Shown here piece by piece: positions 1 to 8,837 of a DNA stretch of 64,000 bases. The number at the start of each line of letters is the position of its first letter. Within the stretch, counting starts at the first letter, position 1. The stretch comes from Clostridiales bacterium (GTDB lineage Bacteria > Bacillota > Clostridia > Lachnospirales > Lachnospiraceae). The notes beneath the pieces were generated by a model that was not told where the DNA came from, did no database searches, and saw only the letters and a list, made by a program, of their open reading frames with translations. Position numbers and translations under genes: made by a program. The stretch spans positions 24,106 to 88,105 of the forward strand of contig JAATFT010000022.1 in NCBI GenBank assembly GCA_015655075.1. Reading direction: 5' to 3'.

Positions 1-968
1 TTAATATGCCGGAGGAGAACGGTCTTGATTTTGTAAGAAGAGTTACAGCGGAAATCAATGATATCGCCATCTTCTTTCTTACCGCACATAAAGAATATGC
101 GCTGGAAGCATACGGGGTGTATGCTTTTGATTATCTTGTAAAACCGATTACCAAGGAAAAATTAGAAAATTCAATTAAAAAGGCGAAAGAAAAATTGATT
201 TTTTTACAGCCCTCTGACAGGTGCGTTAATAAAAGCAAGTTATTTTTCTATTGCCTGGGCAGCCTGGATGTTAAAAGCGCAAATGACAGGTTTGTACAAT
301 TTACCTCATCAAAAAGTTCCGAACTGATGGCTTATTTAATTATGCACAGGGGGAGACTGGTTTCCAAGTGGAGAATTATGGAGGACGTATTTGTAGGAAT
401 GGCGCCGCAGAATGCGGAGACATATTTAAATACAACCGTTTATAAATTGAGAAAAGCATTGGAGCCCCATGGCATGAAATCAATCATTATATCGGCGGAT
501 GAAAGTTATAAAGTTGATATGAAAGATATCTATGTTGATATGATAGACTTTGAAAACCGGATATTAAAAATCAATCAATTGGACGGTTTCAATCAGGAAG
601 AAGCAATTCATACGGAAAATCTTTATTCCGGAGAGTTGTTTGGCGAGAAAGATTACAGTTGGTCCTTGCCTGAAAAGGAAAGAATTACCGAAGTTTATTT
701 TTGCTTTGCAAAAAAACTTGTTAAATATTTAATTGATACCATGCAGTTAACAGTGGCGTTACATATTACTAAGAAATTAATTAATTTTAATGAATTGGAT
801 GAAGAGGCTAACTGTCTGCTTATGGAAATTTATTCTTTACAGAGAAACAAAAATCTGCTGGAACGGCAATTTAACAGATACACGAATATACTTCATAATG
901 AACTGGGACTTCCTCCAGATAATATGGTAATTGATTTATATACGGTACTTATTAAATCCTTCAGGTAA
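1..968 (+). CDS. Receiver-BTAD transcriptional regulator (3' part)
   Basis: The gene is cut by the left edge: the reading frame is open from base 3, and the first methionine lies inside a receiver motif (NMPEENGLDFV), so the phospho-acceptor Asp is off the window. What remains is the end of a CheY-like receiver (TAH, then the conserved Lys in LVKPI), a winged-helix domain of about 90 residues (SELMAYLIMHRGRLVSKWRI, then YLNTTVYKLRKAL) and a C-terminal bacterial transcriptional activation (BTAD/SARP-like) helical domain. The order receiver-wHTH-BTAD suggests a cytoplasmic response regulator. Its target and partner kinase are not visible. Confidence 0.8.
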   Translation, partial: NMPEENGLDFVRRVTAEINDIAIFFLTAHKEYALEAYGVYAFDYLVKPITKEKLENSIKKAKEKLIFLQPSDRCVNKSKLFFYCLGSLDVKSANDRFVQFTSSKSSELMAYLIMHRGRLVSKWRIMEDVFVGMAPQNAETYLNTTVYKLRKALEPHGMKSIIISADESYKVDMKDIYVDMIDFENRILKINQLDGFNQEEAIHTENLYSGELFGEKDYSWSLPEKERITEVYFCFAKKLVKYLIDTMQLTVALHITKKLINFNELDEEANCLLMEIYSLQRNKNLLERQFNRYTNILHNELGLPPDNMVIDLYTVLIKSFR

Positions 969-982
969 ATAGAAATTTTGTT

Positions 983-1137
983 AGGGCGTGTCTGAAAACT
1001 GCTTGCGCTGGGCGTTCCACTTTGTGGAAACAAGGAGCGTTTTGGGAGCGTAGTGGGTTCTTACGTTTCCAAAACCTCGACGCAGTATACCGCAAAGTGG
1101 AGCGGTCAGAACGGTACAATGAGTTTTTAGACACTGG
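983..1137 (+). repeat. MITE-like repeat family A, copy 1
   Basis: Its ends are inverted: the left end reads AGGGCGTGTCTGAAAACT and the right end is close to AGTTTTTAGACAC. The inner part (TTCCACTTTGTGG, GACGCAGTATACCGCAAAGTGG, AGCGGTCAGAACGG) recurs at 26321, 26601, 37186 and 47545. There is no transposase ORF. This copy is the longest at about 155 bp, and near-identical ATAGAAATTT(T)GT sequences flank it at about 968 and 1150. It is probably a non-autonomous element mobilised in trans. Confidence 0.7.
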
Positions 1138-1249
1138 AGGCTGTTACAATAGAAATTTGTCAGAATTCTGTCAGTACCGCAGAGTATTATGTAATAAATT
1201 ACTGTTATTATCATAATAGGTTTTAAGAGGCAGAAAATTGTCATTTTAA

Positions 1250-1309
1250 CCTTACAAGTAAGTCCACCGCTTCTTAGAAAAGCGTAAGCGGTGGGTTTGG
1301 GACTTATTT
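1250..1309 (+). repeat. IS200/IS605-end-like hairpin repeat, copy 1
   Basis: CCACCGCTT and AAGCGGTGG form a hairpin framed by AAGTC and GACTT. An inverted, slightly diverged copy lies at 38517-38578 and a truncated one at 37160-37187. The form resembles the right-end hairpin of IS200/IS605-type elements, but no tnpA or tnpB is present. It lies directly upstream of the small gene at 1335 and could supply part of its leader. Confidence 0.55.
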
Positions 1310-1334
1310 ATTTTCTACGAGGAGGACAAAAACT

Positions 1335-1553
1335 ATGAATAGTAAAAATTTGATAAGAAATATTTACAGTGAGGGAGTGGTAAATAGAATTACAAAACCT
1401 AAAATTCAATTTTTAAGTTTGGAAAAAGCAAGATTAAACTTAAATAAATTAATTAGTAATTGTGATGAATTAATCGTCAATCCGGAAATTGAAGAGCAAG
1501 GAAAATATTTTGACAACCTTTTGAATTCCTATTATGACTTAGGTGAAATATAA
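1335..1553 (+). CDS. Spo0E-like small protein (putative aspartyl-phosphate phosphatase)
   Basis: A 72-residue protein with a strong ribosome binding site (GAGGAGGAC) before ATG. The C-terminal half, about residues 35-70, reads LISNCDELIVNPEI then GKYFDNLLNSYYDL. This resembles the helix-loop-helix Spo0E family, in which a SQELDxLIxxYY-type motif removes phosphate from Spo0A~P. Here the usual SQ is replaced by GK, so the assignment is tentative. It stands alone between a repeat and a strong hairpin. If correct, it acts in the cytoplasm on sporulation initiation. Confidence 0.55.
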   Translation: MNSKNLIRNIYSEGVVNRITKPKIQFLSLEKARLNLNKLISNCDELIVNPEIEEQGKYFDNLLNSYYDLGEI

Positions 1554-1596
1554 AATTCCCGGGTGGGAAAACGAATAGACGGGAAACGGAAATAGA

Positions 1597-1631
1597 AAAG
1601 GAGCTGATGCAATAGTTGCATCAGCTCCTTT
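1597..1631. terminator. Perfect 16-bp hairpin, likely bidirectional terminator
   Basis: Arms 1597-1612 and 1616-1631 are perfectly complementary (AAGGAGCTGATGCAA and its complement) around a 3-base loop. It separates the Spo0E-like gene from the convergent secF gene, with A- or T-rich sequence on both sides, so it can end transcription from either direction. Confidence 0.7.
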
Positions 1632-1667
1632 ATTGTGGTGCGCCCGGCGGGCGCACGTTCTTTAAAG

Positions 1668-2606
1668 TCAAACGTTTTTAAAGGCAATATTAGAATTCTT
1701 TCTCTTTTTCCACATAACCCAAAGAGGTCCCGCGATACAGATGGTTGAATAACAACCGCTGATGGAACCGACAGCCATAGGAAGGGCAAAGCTTTGTATG
1801 GAATCGATACTGTTAACACGGGCCAGTATATAAACTAGGCTTATACTTAAGAATACGGCAACATTGGTGTTAACGGATCTCATAATAGATTGTGAGATGG
1901 AAAGGTCCGTCAGGGTTTCCACCGGTATTTTCGGATGGAGTTTGGTGTTTTCGCGGATACGGTCATATATAACTATGGTATCGTTTACCGAATAACCGAT
2001 AATACTCAAGGTTACGGCAACAAAGGAATCGCCGATTGGAATCTTAAAAATGACGCAGGTGAAAAATACGACCAAAACGTCATGGAACAATGCCACAAGG
2101 GCCGTAACACCGGCTGAAAGTCCCCCCATTTTTTTAAAACGGATCCATACGTAGATCATAACCAATAGGGCGGCAAGGATTATCGCGGTAATTCCGTCCC
2201 TGAGAAACTTTTTGCCGAAAAACGGTTCCACCATGGAGGATTCGGAAAGATTTAATTTTGCCTCCGGGAATTTTTCTTTTAACGCATTTTCAAATGCATC
2301 CTGATCCTTGGCATCCAGGCCGTAATTACCGGCCACATTGATGACAAGCCGTTTTTCCTCTGTGGAAATATCGGAGGTAAGCTGAGTCGTTACCGGCCTG
2401 TTTAATAATTCAGAAGAGGCATCCGCAATGGCGTCGGCATCCAGGTCTCCCACATAGGAATATTTTAGCAGGGCGCCGCCCCTAAACTGGATGTCCAACG
2501 AAACCCCATCCAAAAAAATTGTAATTATACCAATAAGCATAATCGCTAATGAAATTGAGAAAAATATCCAACGTTTTTTATAAAATCCGATTATTTTACC
2601 TGTCAT
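1668..2606 (-). CDS. secF: Protein translocase subunit SecF
   Basis: A 312-residue RND-type membrane protein. There is one N-terminal transmembrane segment (residues ~10-30), an extracellular domain starting FRGGALLKYSY, and five further membrane segments. The conserved SIIGYSVNDTIVIYDRIREN motif lies in the fourth. With SecD it uses the proton or sodium gradient to help pull exported proteins from SecYEG. The start is the ATG at 2606 behind AAGGAGGG; the longer open frame to 2651 has no such site. It overlaps the secD stop by 4 bp, so translation is probably coupled. Confidence 0.95.
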   Translation of the reverse strand: MTGKIIGFYKKRWIFFSISLAIMLIGIITIFLDGVSLDIQFRGGALLKYSYVGDLDADAIADASSELLNRPVTTQLTSDISTEEKRLVINVAGNYGLDAKDQDAFENALKEKFPEAKLNLSESSMVEPFFGKKFLRDGITAIILAALLVMIYVWIRFKKMGGLSAGVTALVALFHDVLVVFFTCVIFKIPIGDSFVAVTLSIIGYSVNDTIVIYDRIRENTKLHPKIPVETLTDLSISQSIMRSVNTNVAVFLSISLVYILARVNSIDSIQSFALPMAVGSISGCYSTICIAGPLWVMWKKRKNSNIAFKNV

Positions 2607-3883
2607 AATGTTACCCTCCTTGATCTGCATTTGAAAAGAGCAGGCCTGCACAAAGGCTTAAATTCGCTTAAGGACCGGATCATCAGCCGGGAGGCGGTCA
2701 CGCCTGCCACGAAATTAAAGAAGATACCGGTAAGCAGTGAATATGCAAAGGACAGTAACGAACCGGAACCAAAGATCATTAATATGATTGCGACGATCAA
2801 AACGGTGATATTACCGTCGAATACGGAAGAAAAAGCATCTTTAAAACCGGAAGTGATAGCGGAAGTAATGCTTTTTCCTGATTTTATTTCTTCGTTAATA
2901 CGTTCCGAAATAATAACATTCGCGTCAACACCCATACCAATGGAAAGGATAACACCTGCGATACCTGTCAGGGTAAGGGTAATCTGGGGAATGGACAAAG
3001 CTAAAATCTGGCCGGATACCTGTATTAATAATGCGATGCAGGCAACAAAACCAGGAAGACGGTAATAAACAATCAGCAGTATACAGATGAGGCAGAAAGC
3101 TATCATACCTGCCTGAACCATTACATCCAGAGCGCCTGAACCAAGAGTAGGGCTGATGGTGGAGTGATTCTTCGTAGTCATGGAAAAGGGCAGGGAACCG
3201 GAATTAATTTTATCCGAGAGAGCTTTTGCTTCATCATAAGTTGAGATATGGTCAATCTGGGCCTTACCGCCTGTAATGTGTGAACTCACGGTGGCTCTTT
3301 GGATCAAAGTATCATCCATATAAATATCGATTTCCTGGCCCACAAGTTTTTCAGTCGCCTTGCTGAACAGCTTGGTTCCCTCTTCGTCAAAGGTGAGGCT
3401 GACCGCATACTGACCTGTATCTTGGTCTGTCTCCGGAGAGCTGTTTGTAACGTGGGAACCCTCCACTAAAACATTTCCTTCCGCGTCCTGGAAGGTAAGC
3501 TGGGCGGTTTCCCCTAACTCTGCCATGGCTTCCTGGGGATCGAAGTCTTTTTCATCGGCTTTCCAGGGAAAACGTACAATAATATATCCGTTGTCTTTAT
3601 CAATAGTTACTTCACGGTCTAAAATGTTTTGCTGGTCAAGGCGGGTATTAATAATGGAACGTGCCGCCTCCAGCTCGCTGCCGGTGGGTTTCCGATCCAG
3701 TCCCACCGGTTCAAACGCCGCGTCGACACCTCCGCGTATATCAATGCCGAAGCGCATATCCGGTGCTCCAGGTATTTTAAACGTTTTGGAGCCTAAAGGA
3801 ATAGAAATCCCGAAAACAGCGGTATATGCCATTAGCAGCGCAATAATTAAAATTATAAAAAATACTGGTTTTCTATTTTTCAT
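2603..3883 (-). CDS. secD: Protein translocase subunit SecD
   Basis: About 426 residues. Features in order are an N-terminal membrane helix, the D1 motif DMRFGIDIRGGVDA, the periplasmic-type P1 domain, and membrane segments with SIGMGVDANVIISERINEE, the SecD signature. It works with SecF in export. The start is uncertain: ATG codons at 3907, 3895 and 3883 are all in frame and none has a strong ribosome site. 3883 is chosen because it puts a positive MKNRK directly before the first helix. A short inverted repeat (ATAGAATGC/GCATTCTAT) lies in the leader near 3912-3940. Confidence 0.93.
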   Translation of the reverse strand: MKNRKPVFFIILIIALLMAYTAVFGISIPLGSKTFKIPGAPDMRFGIDIRGGVDAAFEPVGLDRKPTGSELEAARSIINTRLDQQNILDREVTIDKDNGYIIVRFPWKADEKDFDPQEAMAELGETAQLTFQDAEGNVLVEGSHVTNSSPETDQDTGQYAVSLTFDEEGTKLFSKATEKLVGQEIDIYMDDTLIQRATVSSHITGGKAQIDHISTYDEAKALSDKINSGSLPFSMTTKNHSTISPTLGSGALDVMVQAGMIAFCLICILLIVYYRLPGFVACIALLIQVSGQILALSIPQITLTLTGIAGVILSIGMGVDANVIISERINEEIKSGKSITSAITSGFKDAFSSVFDGNITVLIVAIILMIFGSGSLLSFAYSLLTGIFFNFVAGVTASRLMIRSLSEFKPLCRPALFKCRSRRVTL

Positions 3884-4016
3884 TTTTACACCCATTGCAT
3901 TTGCCACAATACGATAGAATGCTTAAATACGTGCATTCTATGTCAAAGATAAAGGTTGAAAGAACGGCATGTGGCATTCCTTTCTTCGTTTCTATTTTCT
4001 TTCAGCCTTGCGGTAC

Positions 4017-4445
4017 TTATATGCTTACCAAAGCAGGCGGGGCATGTCCGCCTATGTGAGCCGCAATTTCATGAATAGGATTGGCCTCTTTCATAAATAA
4101 AAGCAAGAATAAAAAGACGGGGTTTAAACTAAAAAAAGGAAATGCCATTGCATGTAAAGCAGTATATAAAAAGCGCTGAGGATACTGCATATATCTTGCC
4201 GCCGCCCTTATGAAATGAACGGCGGCAGCTTCCTCTTCCGGAAGAGCTGCCATGGAAGAAAAATAATTCAGATAGTAAAAAGGTTTGTAAATATTTGCAA
4301 ATGAATCGTAAGCTTCCTCGTCCGTATTATCATATCCGCCTTTTATGTCATCAGAATTAGTAAAATTAAGGTGCAGCATAAAAGCCGGAAGCAGAACAGC
4401 CAGAATAGACATAAAAAACTTATTATATTGTCTGAATAAACTCAT
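4017..4445 (-). CDS. Hypothetical membrane protein
   Basis: I do not recognise this 142-residue product. It has a hydrophobic segment near residues 8-24 (possible signal or anchor), an acidic and aromatic stretch (DNTDEEAYDSFANIYKPFYYLNYF), and a second hydrophobic segment (AFPFFSLNPVFLFLLLF) near residue 110. The start at 4445 follows GGTGGG; the frame extends 8 codons further to 4469. It lies upstream of secDF on the same strand, with a weak inverted repeat between them (AGGTTGAAAG/CTTTCAGCCT). A function in export is only a guess. Confidence 0.45.
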   Translation of the reverse strand: MSLFRQYNKFFMSILAVLLPAFMLHLNFTNSDDIKGGYDNTDEEAYDSFANIYKPFYYLNYFSSMAALPEEEAAAVHFIRAAARYMQYPQRFLYTALHAMAFPFFSLNPVFLFLLLFMKEANPIHEIAAHIGGHAPPALVSI

Positions 4446-4776
4446 ATATACCCACCCCACTCTGAACAATACGAGACTATTTAGTTACTGCGGTTCTTTC
4501 GAACCGCGCATTTGTGCGTATATGCACATAAAATATGTAAAAATGTATTTTTTAAGCATGTTTTTCATTGCCGAAGTATGTTTTTTCTCAAAACGAATGA
4601 ATAATTAAAACAATCTATTATAAAATAACACATTTTTTAAGTTTTGCATATATGTATTGTGAAAAATTTTTTGTAAATCCAATATATTTCAACGCCATGT
4701 ACAATGGGAGGGATGAAGAAATATAATTGACATACCTAAGGTATAATGCTACACTTGGTATGTGATAATTTAATAT

Positions 4777-4985
4777 GAAAAGGTGCTTGGAGCAATATCT
4801 GTTGCAGACAAGATAATAGGGAAATGGGTGAAAAGCCCATACGGTCCCGCCGCTGTAAAGGAAGAGTAGCAACCGGCAGCAAAGCCTGAAAGTCGTGTTC
4901 ACTTTCATGTATCGCTGTTATAAAATCACTGTAATTAACGGGAAGATTGGATGCTATTATGAACCCTAAGTCAGAAGACCTGCCT
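4777..4985 (+). ncRNA. Cobalamin riboswitch
   Basis: The leader holds the conserved cobalamin-riboswitch blocks in order: AAGGTGC, AGGGAA, GGTGAAAAGCCC, the B12-box-type core GGTCCCGCCGCTGTAA at 4843-4858, GGCAGCAAAGCC, and the 3' block GTCAGAAGACCTGCC ending at 4984. It lies upstream of the cobalt-uptake and cobalamin operon. By family knowledge, adenosylcobalamin binding would switch the operon off. Confidence 0.95.
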
Positions 4986-5116
4986 TTTTGTATGCGAATT
5001 TACACAGTTACGAACGATGGCTGTGTATATTAAATAAATTTCCGGAATTTTTGGAGTTTTATTTTAAGAAAGCCTATTTATTGCCTGAATCGTTCTCTTA
5101 CGGAAGGATACGGGTT

Positions 5117-5148
5117 AATAAAAAGGCTTTTTTTACAGCCTTTTTATT
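5117..5148 (+). terminator. Terminator after the cobalamin riboswitch
   Basis: AATAAAAAGGCT (5117-5128) pairs with AGCCTTTTTATT (5137-5148) and the right arm is U-rich. The position, between the aptamer and cbiM, suggests it is the expression platform: transcription would stop here when cobalamin is bound. A competing antiterminator pairing was not worked out. Confidence 0.7.
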
Positions 5149-5212
5149 CAATTACAAGGTACTTAAAAAGTGTCATTTAAAAGCGTGATACAGCACGCGG
5201 AAAGGAGCTATT

Positions 5213-5974
5213 TTGACTGGAAAACAAAAGAAATTTATTGCAGTTACCGCAGGCCTTTCGTTGATTTTTGGTATCGCACCGGTGGCCGATGCCATGCACA
5301 TAATGGAAGGGTATCTGCCTGTCCGCTATTGCATTGCATGGGGAGTGCTTTGCATACCGTTTTTAATTGCAGGTTTTTTAGCCATCAAAAAATCGGTATC
5401 GGAGCATAGGAAAACCATAATAGTTCTTGCCATGTGCGGAGCATATGCATTTGTTCTGTCCGCACTGAAATTACCTTCCGTGACAGGAAGCAGTTCCCAT
5501 CCCACTGGTACGGGGCTTGGCGCCATTTTATACGGGCCGAGTATTATGAGTATCCTGGGTATCATCGTATTACTGTTCCAGGCGGTTTTACTGGCTCACG
5601 GCGGCCTTACAACCCTTGGAGCAAACACCTTTTCCATGGCGATTGCAGGGCCCTTTATTTCTTATGGGATATATAAATTAACCCTGAAACTGAAAGTACC
5701 AAAGCTGGGGGCCGTATTCCTGGCCGCTATGCTTGGGGACCTGTCCACCTACTGTGTAACCTCCTTTCAGCTGGCTCTGGCCTATCCGTCGGAGATTGGC
5801 GGCATAGGTGCCTCCATGGTTAAGTTCATGGGTATCTTTGCGATAACTCAGGTACCTATTGCCATAATTGAAGGTATTATTACGGCCCTGGTGGTTATGG
5901 CCCTTGAAACTTATGCTAAACCGGAGCTTACCGAAATCGGATTTATAAGAGGAGGTCTGAATCATGAAAGGTAA
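5213..5974 (+). CDS. cbiM: Cobalt ECF transporter substrate-specific subunit CbiM
   Basis: 253 residues, six or seven membrane segments. The N-terminal signal-like helix ends in [11 protein letters not shown]; the His-Met pair is the metal-binding start of mature CbiM. It binds Co2+ at the outer face and passes it through the ECF complex with CbiN, CbiQ and CbiO. The start is TTG at 5213 behind AAAGGAGC; no ATG fits. It is the first gene of the operon and overlaps cbiN by 11 bp. Confidence 0.96.
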   Translation: MTGKQKKFIAVTAGLSLIFGIAPVADAMHIMEGYLPVRYCIAWGVLCIPFLIAGFLAIKKSVSEHRKTIIVLAMCGAYAFVLSALKLPSVTGSSSHPTGTGLGAILYGPSIMSILGIIVLLFQAVLLAHGGLTTLGANTFSMAIAGPFISYGIYKLTLKLKVPKLGAVFLAAMLGDLSTYCVTSFQLALAYPSEIGGIGASMVKFMGIFAITQVPIAIIEGIITALVVMALETYAKPELTEIGFIRGGLNHER

Positions 5975-6272
5975 AGTGAAAACAGGGATTATCCTGGTAT
6001 TAATCTGTATTTTAATTGCCGTAATTCCCTTGGTACTGATTAAGAATTCACAGTTCGGCGGATCGGATGATGCCGCTTCTGAAACCATCAGTGAAATTTT
6101 AGGCGTTGAGGAATATAAACCATGGGCCTCCCCGGTTTATGAACCCCCCGGCGCAGAGACGGAATCCCTTCTTTTCAGCCTTCAGGCGGCTTTAGGAGCC
6201 GGTATTATGGGCTATGGGATAGGAATATTAAGAGAAAGAACAAAAAACAGGAAGGAAAGTCCGGCGAAATGA
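5964..6272 (+). CDS. cbiN: Cobalt transport protein CbiN
   Basis: 102 residues with two membrane helices (about 5-25 and 70-92). The loop between them carries [12 protein letters not shown] and a [21 protein letters not shown] segment typical of CbiN. CbiN is the small accessory subunit that lets CbiM take up Co2+. Its start lies inside the end of cbiM, behind AGGAGG, and its stop overlaps the cbiQ start (ATGA). Confidence 0.93.
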   Translation: MKGKVKTGIILVLICILIAVIPLVLIKNSQFGGSDDAASETISEILGVEEYKPWASPVYEPPGAETESLLFSLQAALGAGIMGYGIGILRERTKNRKESPAK

Positions 6273-7045
6273 TAATGTTGGATAAGATGGCGTATTCCTC
6301 CGGGTTGCGGTACATAAGCCCCTGTGTGAAAGCTTTTACGGCTGTAACCACACTTCTTCTGTGTGTTACGGCACATTCGGCTGTTATTTCCCTGATTACA
6401 TTGGCAGTTATGGGAGGTCTTACCGTTTATAAAGGAGGAGCCTGTCCCTTGTACTATATCAGGTTATACCGGATACCTCTGCTTTTTTTGGTGCTTAGTA
6501 CCTTTACCATTGTAGTCAGCATATCGAAGGAACCTCTGTCAGAGGTGGCATTACCCCTGTTCCGCTATTATCTGACTTTTAAAGGGGATGCTTTTTATTT
6601 TGCGGGCAATCTGATCCTGACAGCCTTAGGAGCTGTTTCCTGTCTGTACTTTTTATCGCTGACAACACCGGTCACCGATTTATTGTATGTTCTGGACATC
6701 CTTCACTGCCCCGGAATTTTAGTGGAATTGCTGCTGTTAGTCTATCGTTTTATATTTGTACTTTATGATATGGCGGCGGCAATAACCGTATCCCAGAAAA
6801 GCAGATTGGGCAATAAGGATTTTAAGACGTCCCTTCATGCTATGAGCGGAATGCTTGTGATGCTGTTAATCCGGGCGCTGAAAAAATCCAACCTTCTCTA
6901 TGATGCAATGGAGTCACGGTGCTATAACGGTAAAATTCTGGTATTGAGGGAATCTGCCAGGGCGTCAAGGAAAGAGATTGTCATGGCGGCCGCCTTTGAA
7001 GCCGTTATGTTGGGAATATGCCTGCTTTTAAGGAGAATAAGTTGA
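6269..7045 (+). CDS. cbiQ: Cobalt ECF transporter T component CbiQ
   Basis: 258 residues, largely membrane-embedded. It has the T-component pattern: an N-terminal amphipathic stretch, several helices, and two cytoplasmic coupling motifs near AMSGMLVMLLIRALKKSNLLYDAMESRCYNG (A-R-G-like), which contact the CbiO ATPases. It couples ATP hydrolysis to CbiM. It begins in an ATGA overlap with cbiN and ends in a TTGA overlap with cbiO. Confidence 0.93.
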   Translation: MIMLDKMAYSSGLRYISPCVKAFTAVTTLLLCVTAHSAVISLITLAVMGGLTVYKGGACPLYYIRLYRIPLLFLVLSTFTIVVSISKEPLSEVALPLFRYYLTFKGDAFYFAGNLILTALGAVSCLYFLSLTTPVTDLLYVLDILHCPGILVELLLLVYRFIFVLYDMAAAITVSQKSRLGNKDFKTSLHAMSGMLVMLLIRALKKSNLLYDAMESRCYNGKILVLRESARASRKEIVMAAAFEAVMLGICLLLRRIS

Positions 7046-7893
7046 GTATTTTAAAAACGGAAAATATAACATACGTATATGAAGATGGAACAAAGGCTTT
7101 AAACAATGTAAGCCTTACTATTGAAAAAGGGGAAAAAACGGCTTTATTAGGAGCCAACGGCTCGGGAAAATCAACATTTTTTCTTTGTTTAAACGGAATC
7201 CTAAAGCCCCAGCGGGGAAGAATTTTATTTAAAGATCAGCCCGTGGATTATTCCAGGAAAGGCCTGCTGGAACTTAGAAGCAAAGTGGGAATAGTATTTC
7301 AGGACCCGGATAACCAGCTTTTTTCCGCCAGTGTTTATCAGGAGATATCCTTTGGATTAATGAATTTGGGAGCCTCCGAACAGGAAGCGGTAAAAAGGGT
7401 GGAAGCTGTTATGGAGGAATTGGAAATACTGCCCTTTCGTCATAAACCAACCCATCTTTTAAGCGGCGGACAGAAAAAACAGGTGGCTTTGGCGGATATT
7501 TTAGTCATGGAGCCGGAAATTGTTATTCTGGATGAACCGGTATCCGCCCTTGATCCCAAACATACGGAGATGTTAAATGATAAGTTGATAAGGTTACCGG
7601 ATAAAGGGATTACGGTGATTATAGCGACCCATGATATGGATTATGCCCTGGAATGGGCCGATAAAGTGGTGCTGTTCAGGAATGGAGAAGTATTTGCCGA
7701 GGGAAGGGCAGAGGATATATTTATGAACGGAGAACTTTTAAAACGCACTAATTTAATTCAGCCGGATGTGATAAAGCTTTTTTCTGATTTATGTGCACAG
7801 GGCATAATTGACGGGAATCTTCCTGTCCCCAGGAATTTTAAAACCCTGGAAAAATATATAACAGACAGTGTCAGGAGCAGGTCGAATGGATAA
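7042..7893 (+). CDS. cbiO: Cobalt ECF transporter ATPase CbiO
   Basis: 283-residue ABC ATPase. Walker A is GANGSGKS, the Q-loop is VFQDPDNQLFS, the signature is LSGGQKK, Walker B is IVILDEP and the switch His is in ATHD. The Q-loop DPDNQ form is typical of ECF ATPases. The TTG at 7042 is chosen because AAGGAG lies just before it and it overlaps the cbiQ stop; an upstream in-frame ATG at 7018 lacks a site. CbiO powers Co2+ import. Confidence 0.95.
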   Translation: MSILKTENITYVYEDGTKALNNVSLTIEKGEKTALLGANGSGKSTFFLCLNGILKPQRGRILFKDQPVDYSRKGLLELRSKVGIVFQDPDNQLFSASVYQEISFGLMNLGASEQEAVKRVEAVMEELEILPFRHKPTHLLSGGQKKQVALADILVMEPEIVILDEPVSALDPKHTEMLNDKLIRLPDKGITVIIATHDMDYALEWADKVVLFRNGEVFAEGRAEDIFMNGELLKRTNLIQPDVIKLFSDLCAQGIIDGNLPVPRNFKTLEKYITDSVRSRSNG

Positions 7894-8662
7894 AAAAGCA
7901 ATACTGGTTGTCAGCTTTGGTACAAGCCATAAGGAGACCAGGATAAAAACCATTGAACAGATTGAGCAGGATATTGGCAGGGCATATCCTGATTTCAGGA
8001 TATACAGGGCATTTACAAGCAGGCTGATTATAAATATTTTAAAGGAAAGGGACGGTCTTGCGGTAATGAATGTAAAAGAGGCTATGGAGCGGATGCATAG
8101 GGAGGGGATTAAGGAGGTTATCGTCCAGCCCACCCATATTTTAAACGGAATTGAAAATGAAAATATGCTGGAAGAGGTGCATAATTGTGTGAACCTGTTT
8201 CGTTCCGTAAAGATAGGAAAACCTCTTCTTACTTCCCTTGAGGATTTTCATAAGGTGATAACAAATCTCTTAAATGAGCTTCCCCCATTACAGGAAAATG
8301 AGGCCGTTATATTTATGGGGCACGGAACCGTCCGTTATTCCAATGCCTGTTATATGGCCTTGGAATATATGTTCCGGGATTATGGATATGAGGATATTTA
8401 CGTGGCTACGGTTCAAGCATACCCGGCTTTGGAAAACGTAATAAAACAATTGAGAAAAAAGAACTATAAAAAGCTTATCCTGCTGCCTTTTATGATTGTA
8501 TCGGGGGAGCATGCCTTAAATGATATGTGGGGGGAGGATAAGGATTCGTGGAAAACCGTATTGGAAAAAGAGGGCTATGGGGTAAGGTGTTCCTTAAAAG
8601 GCCTCGGCGAATATAAAAGTATCCGGAATATTTTTATTGAGCATATTGAAGCTACCGGATAA
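7886..8662 (+). CDS. cbiK: Sirohydrochlorin cobaltochelatase CbiK
   Basis: 258 residues. The N-terminal VVSFGTSHKETR is the class II chelatase start, and the two expected metal-site histidines appear in FMGHGT and SGEHALNDMWG. It inserts Co2+ into sirohydrochlorin in the cytoplasm, the committing step of the anaerobic route. No signal peptide is seen, so it is unlikely to be the periplasmic haem-linked type. The start at 7886 (AGGAG before it) lies inside the end of cbiO; the frame opens earlier at 7868. Confidence 0.95.
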   Translation: MDKKAILVVSFGTSHKETRIKTIEQIEQDIGRAYPDFRIYRAFTSRLIINILKERDGLAVMNVKEAMERMHREGIKEVIVQPTHILNGIENENMLEEVHNCVNLFRSVKIGKPLLTSLEDFHKVITNLLNELPPLQENEAVIFMGHGTVRYSNACYMALEYMFRDYGYEDIYVATVQAYPALENVIKQLRKKNYKKLILLPFMIVSGEHALNDMWGEDKDSWKTVLEKEGYGVRCSLKGLGEYKSIRNIFIEHIEATG

Positions 8663-8678
8663 AGGGCGGGTTGTATAC

Positions 8679-8837
8679 TTGGCATTGACAAATTCACGGG
8701 AATCTTTTAAGGTGTATATGATAAGGATGTCCGCGCCGCTTTTTAAAAAATTTGCCGCAAGGGGCGGCAGGACGGCGCCGGTTTACGCTTTGGGACACAT
8801 TGTTCCATGTTTTGAAGAATTGGAGGGATTGCTATGA
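8679..8837 (+). CDS. Small unknown ORF between cbiK and cbiL
   Basis: I do not recognise this product, about 52 residues if the TTG at 8679 is used (AAAGGGCGGG 8 nt before it); the frame is open back to 8637. It is basic at the start (ESFKVYMIRMSAPLFKKFAARGG) and ends VPCFEELEGLL. Its TGA overlaps the cbiL ATG (ATGA), the same junction used by proven genes in this operon, which argues that it is translated. It could also be the remnant of a larger gene. Confidence 0.45.
   Translation: MALTNSRESFKVYMIRMSAPLFKKFAARGGRTAPVYALGHIVPCFEELEGLL

Noticed and set aside
2631..3917. Open frames antisense to secD
   Set aside because: They are shadows of the secD reading frame, with no start sites and low-complexity products.
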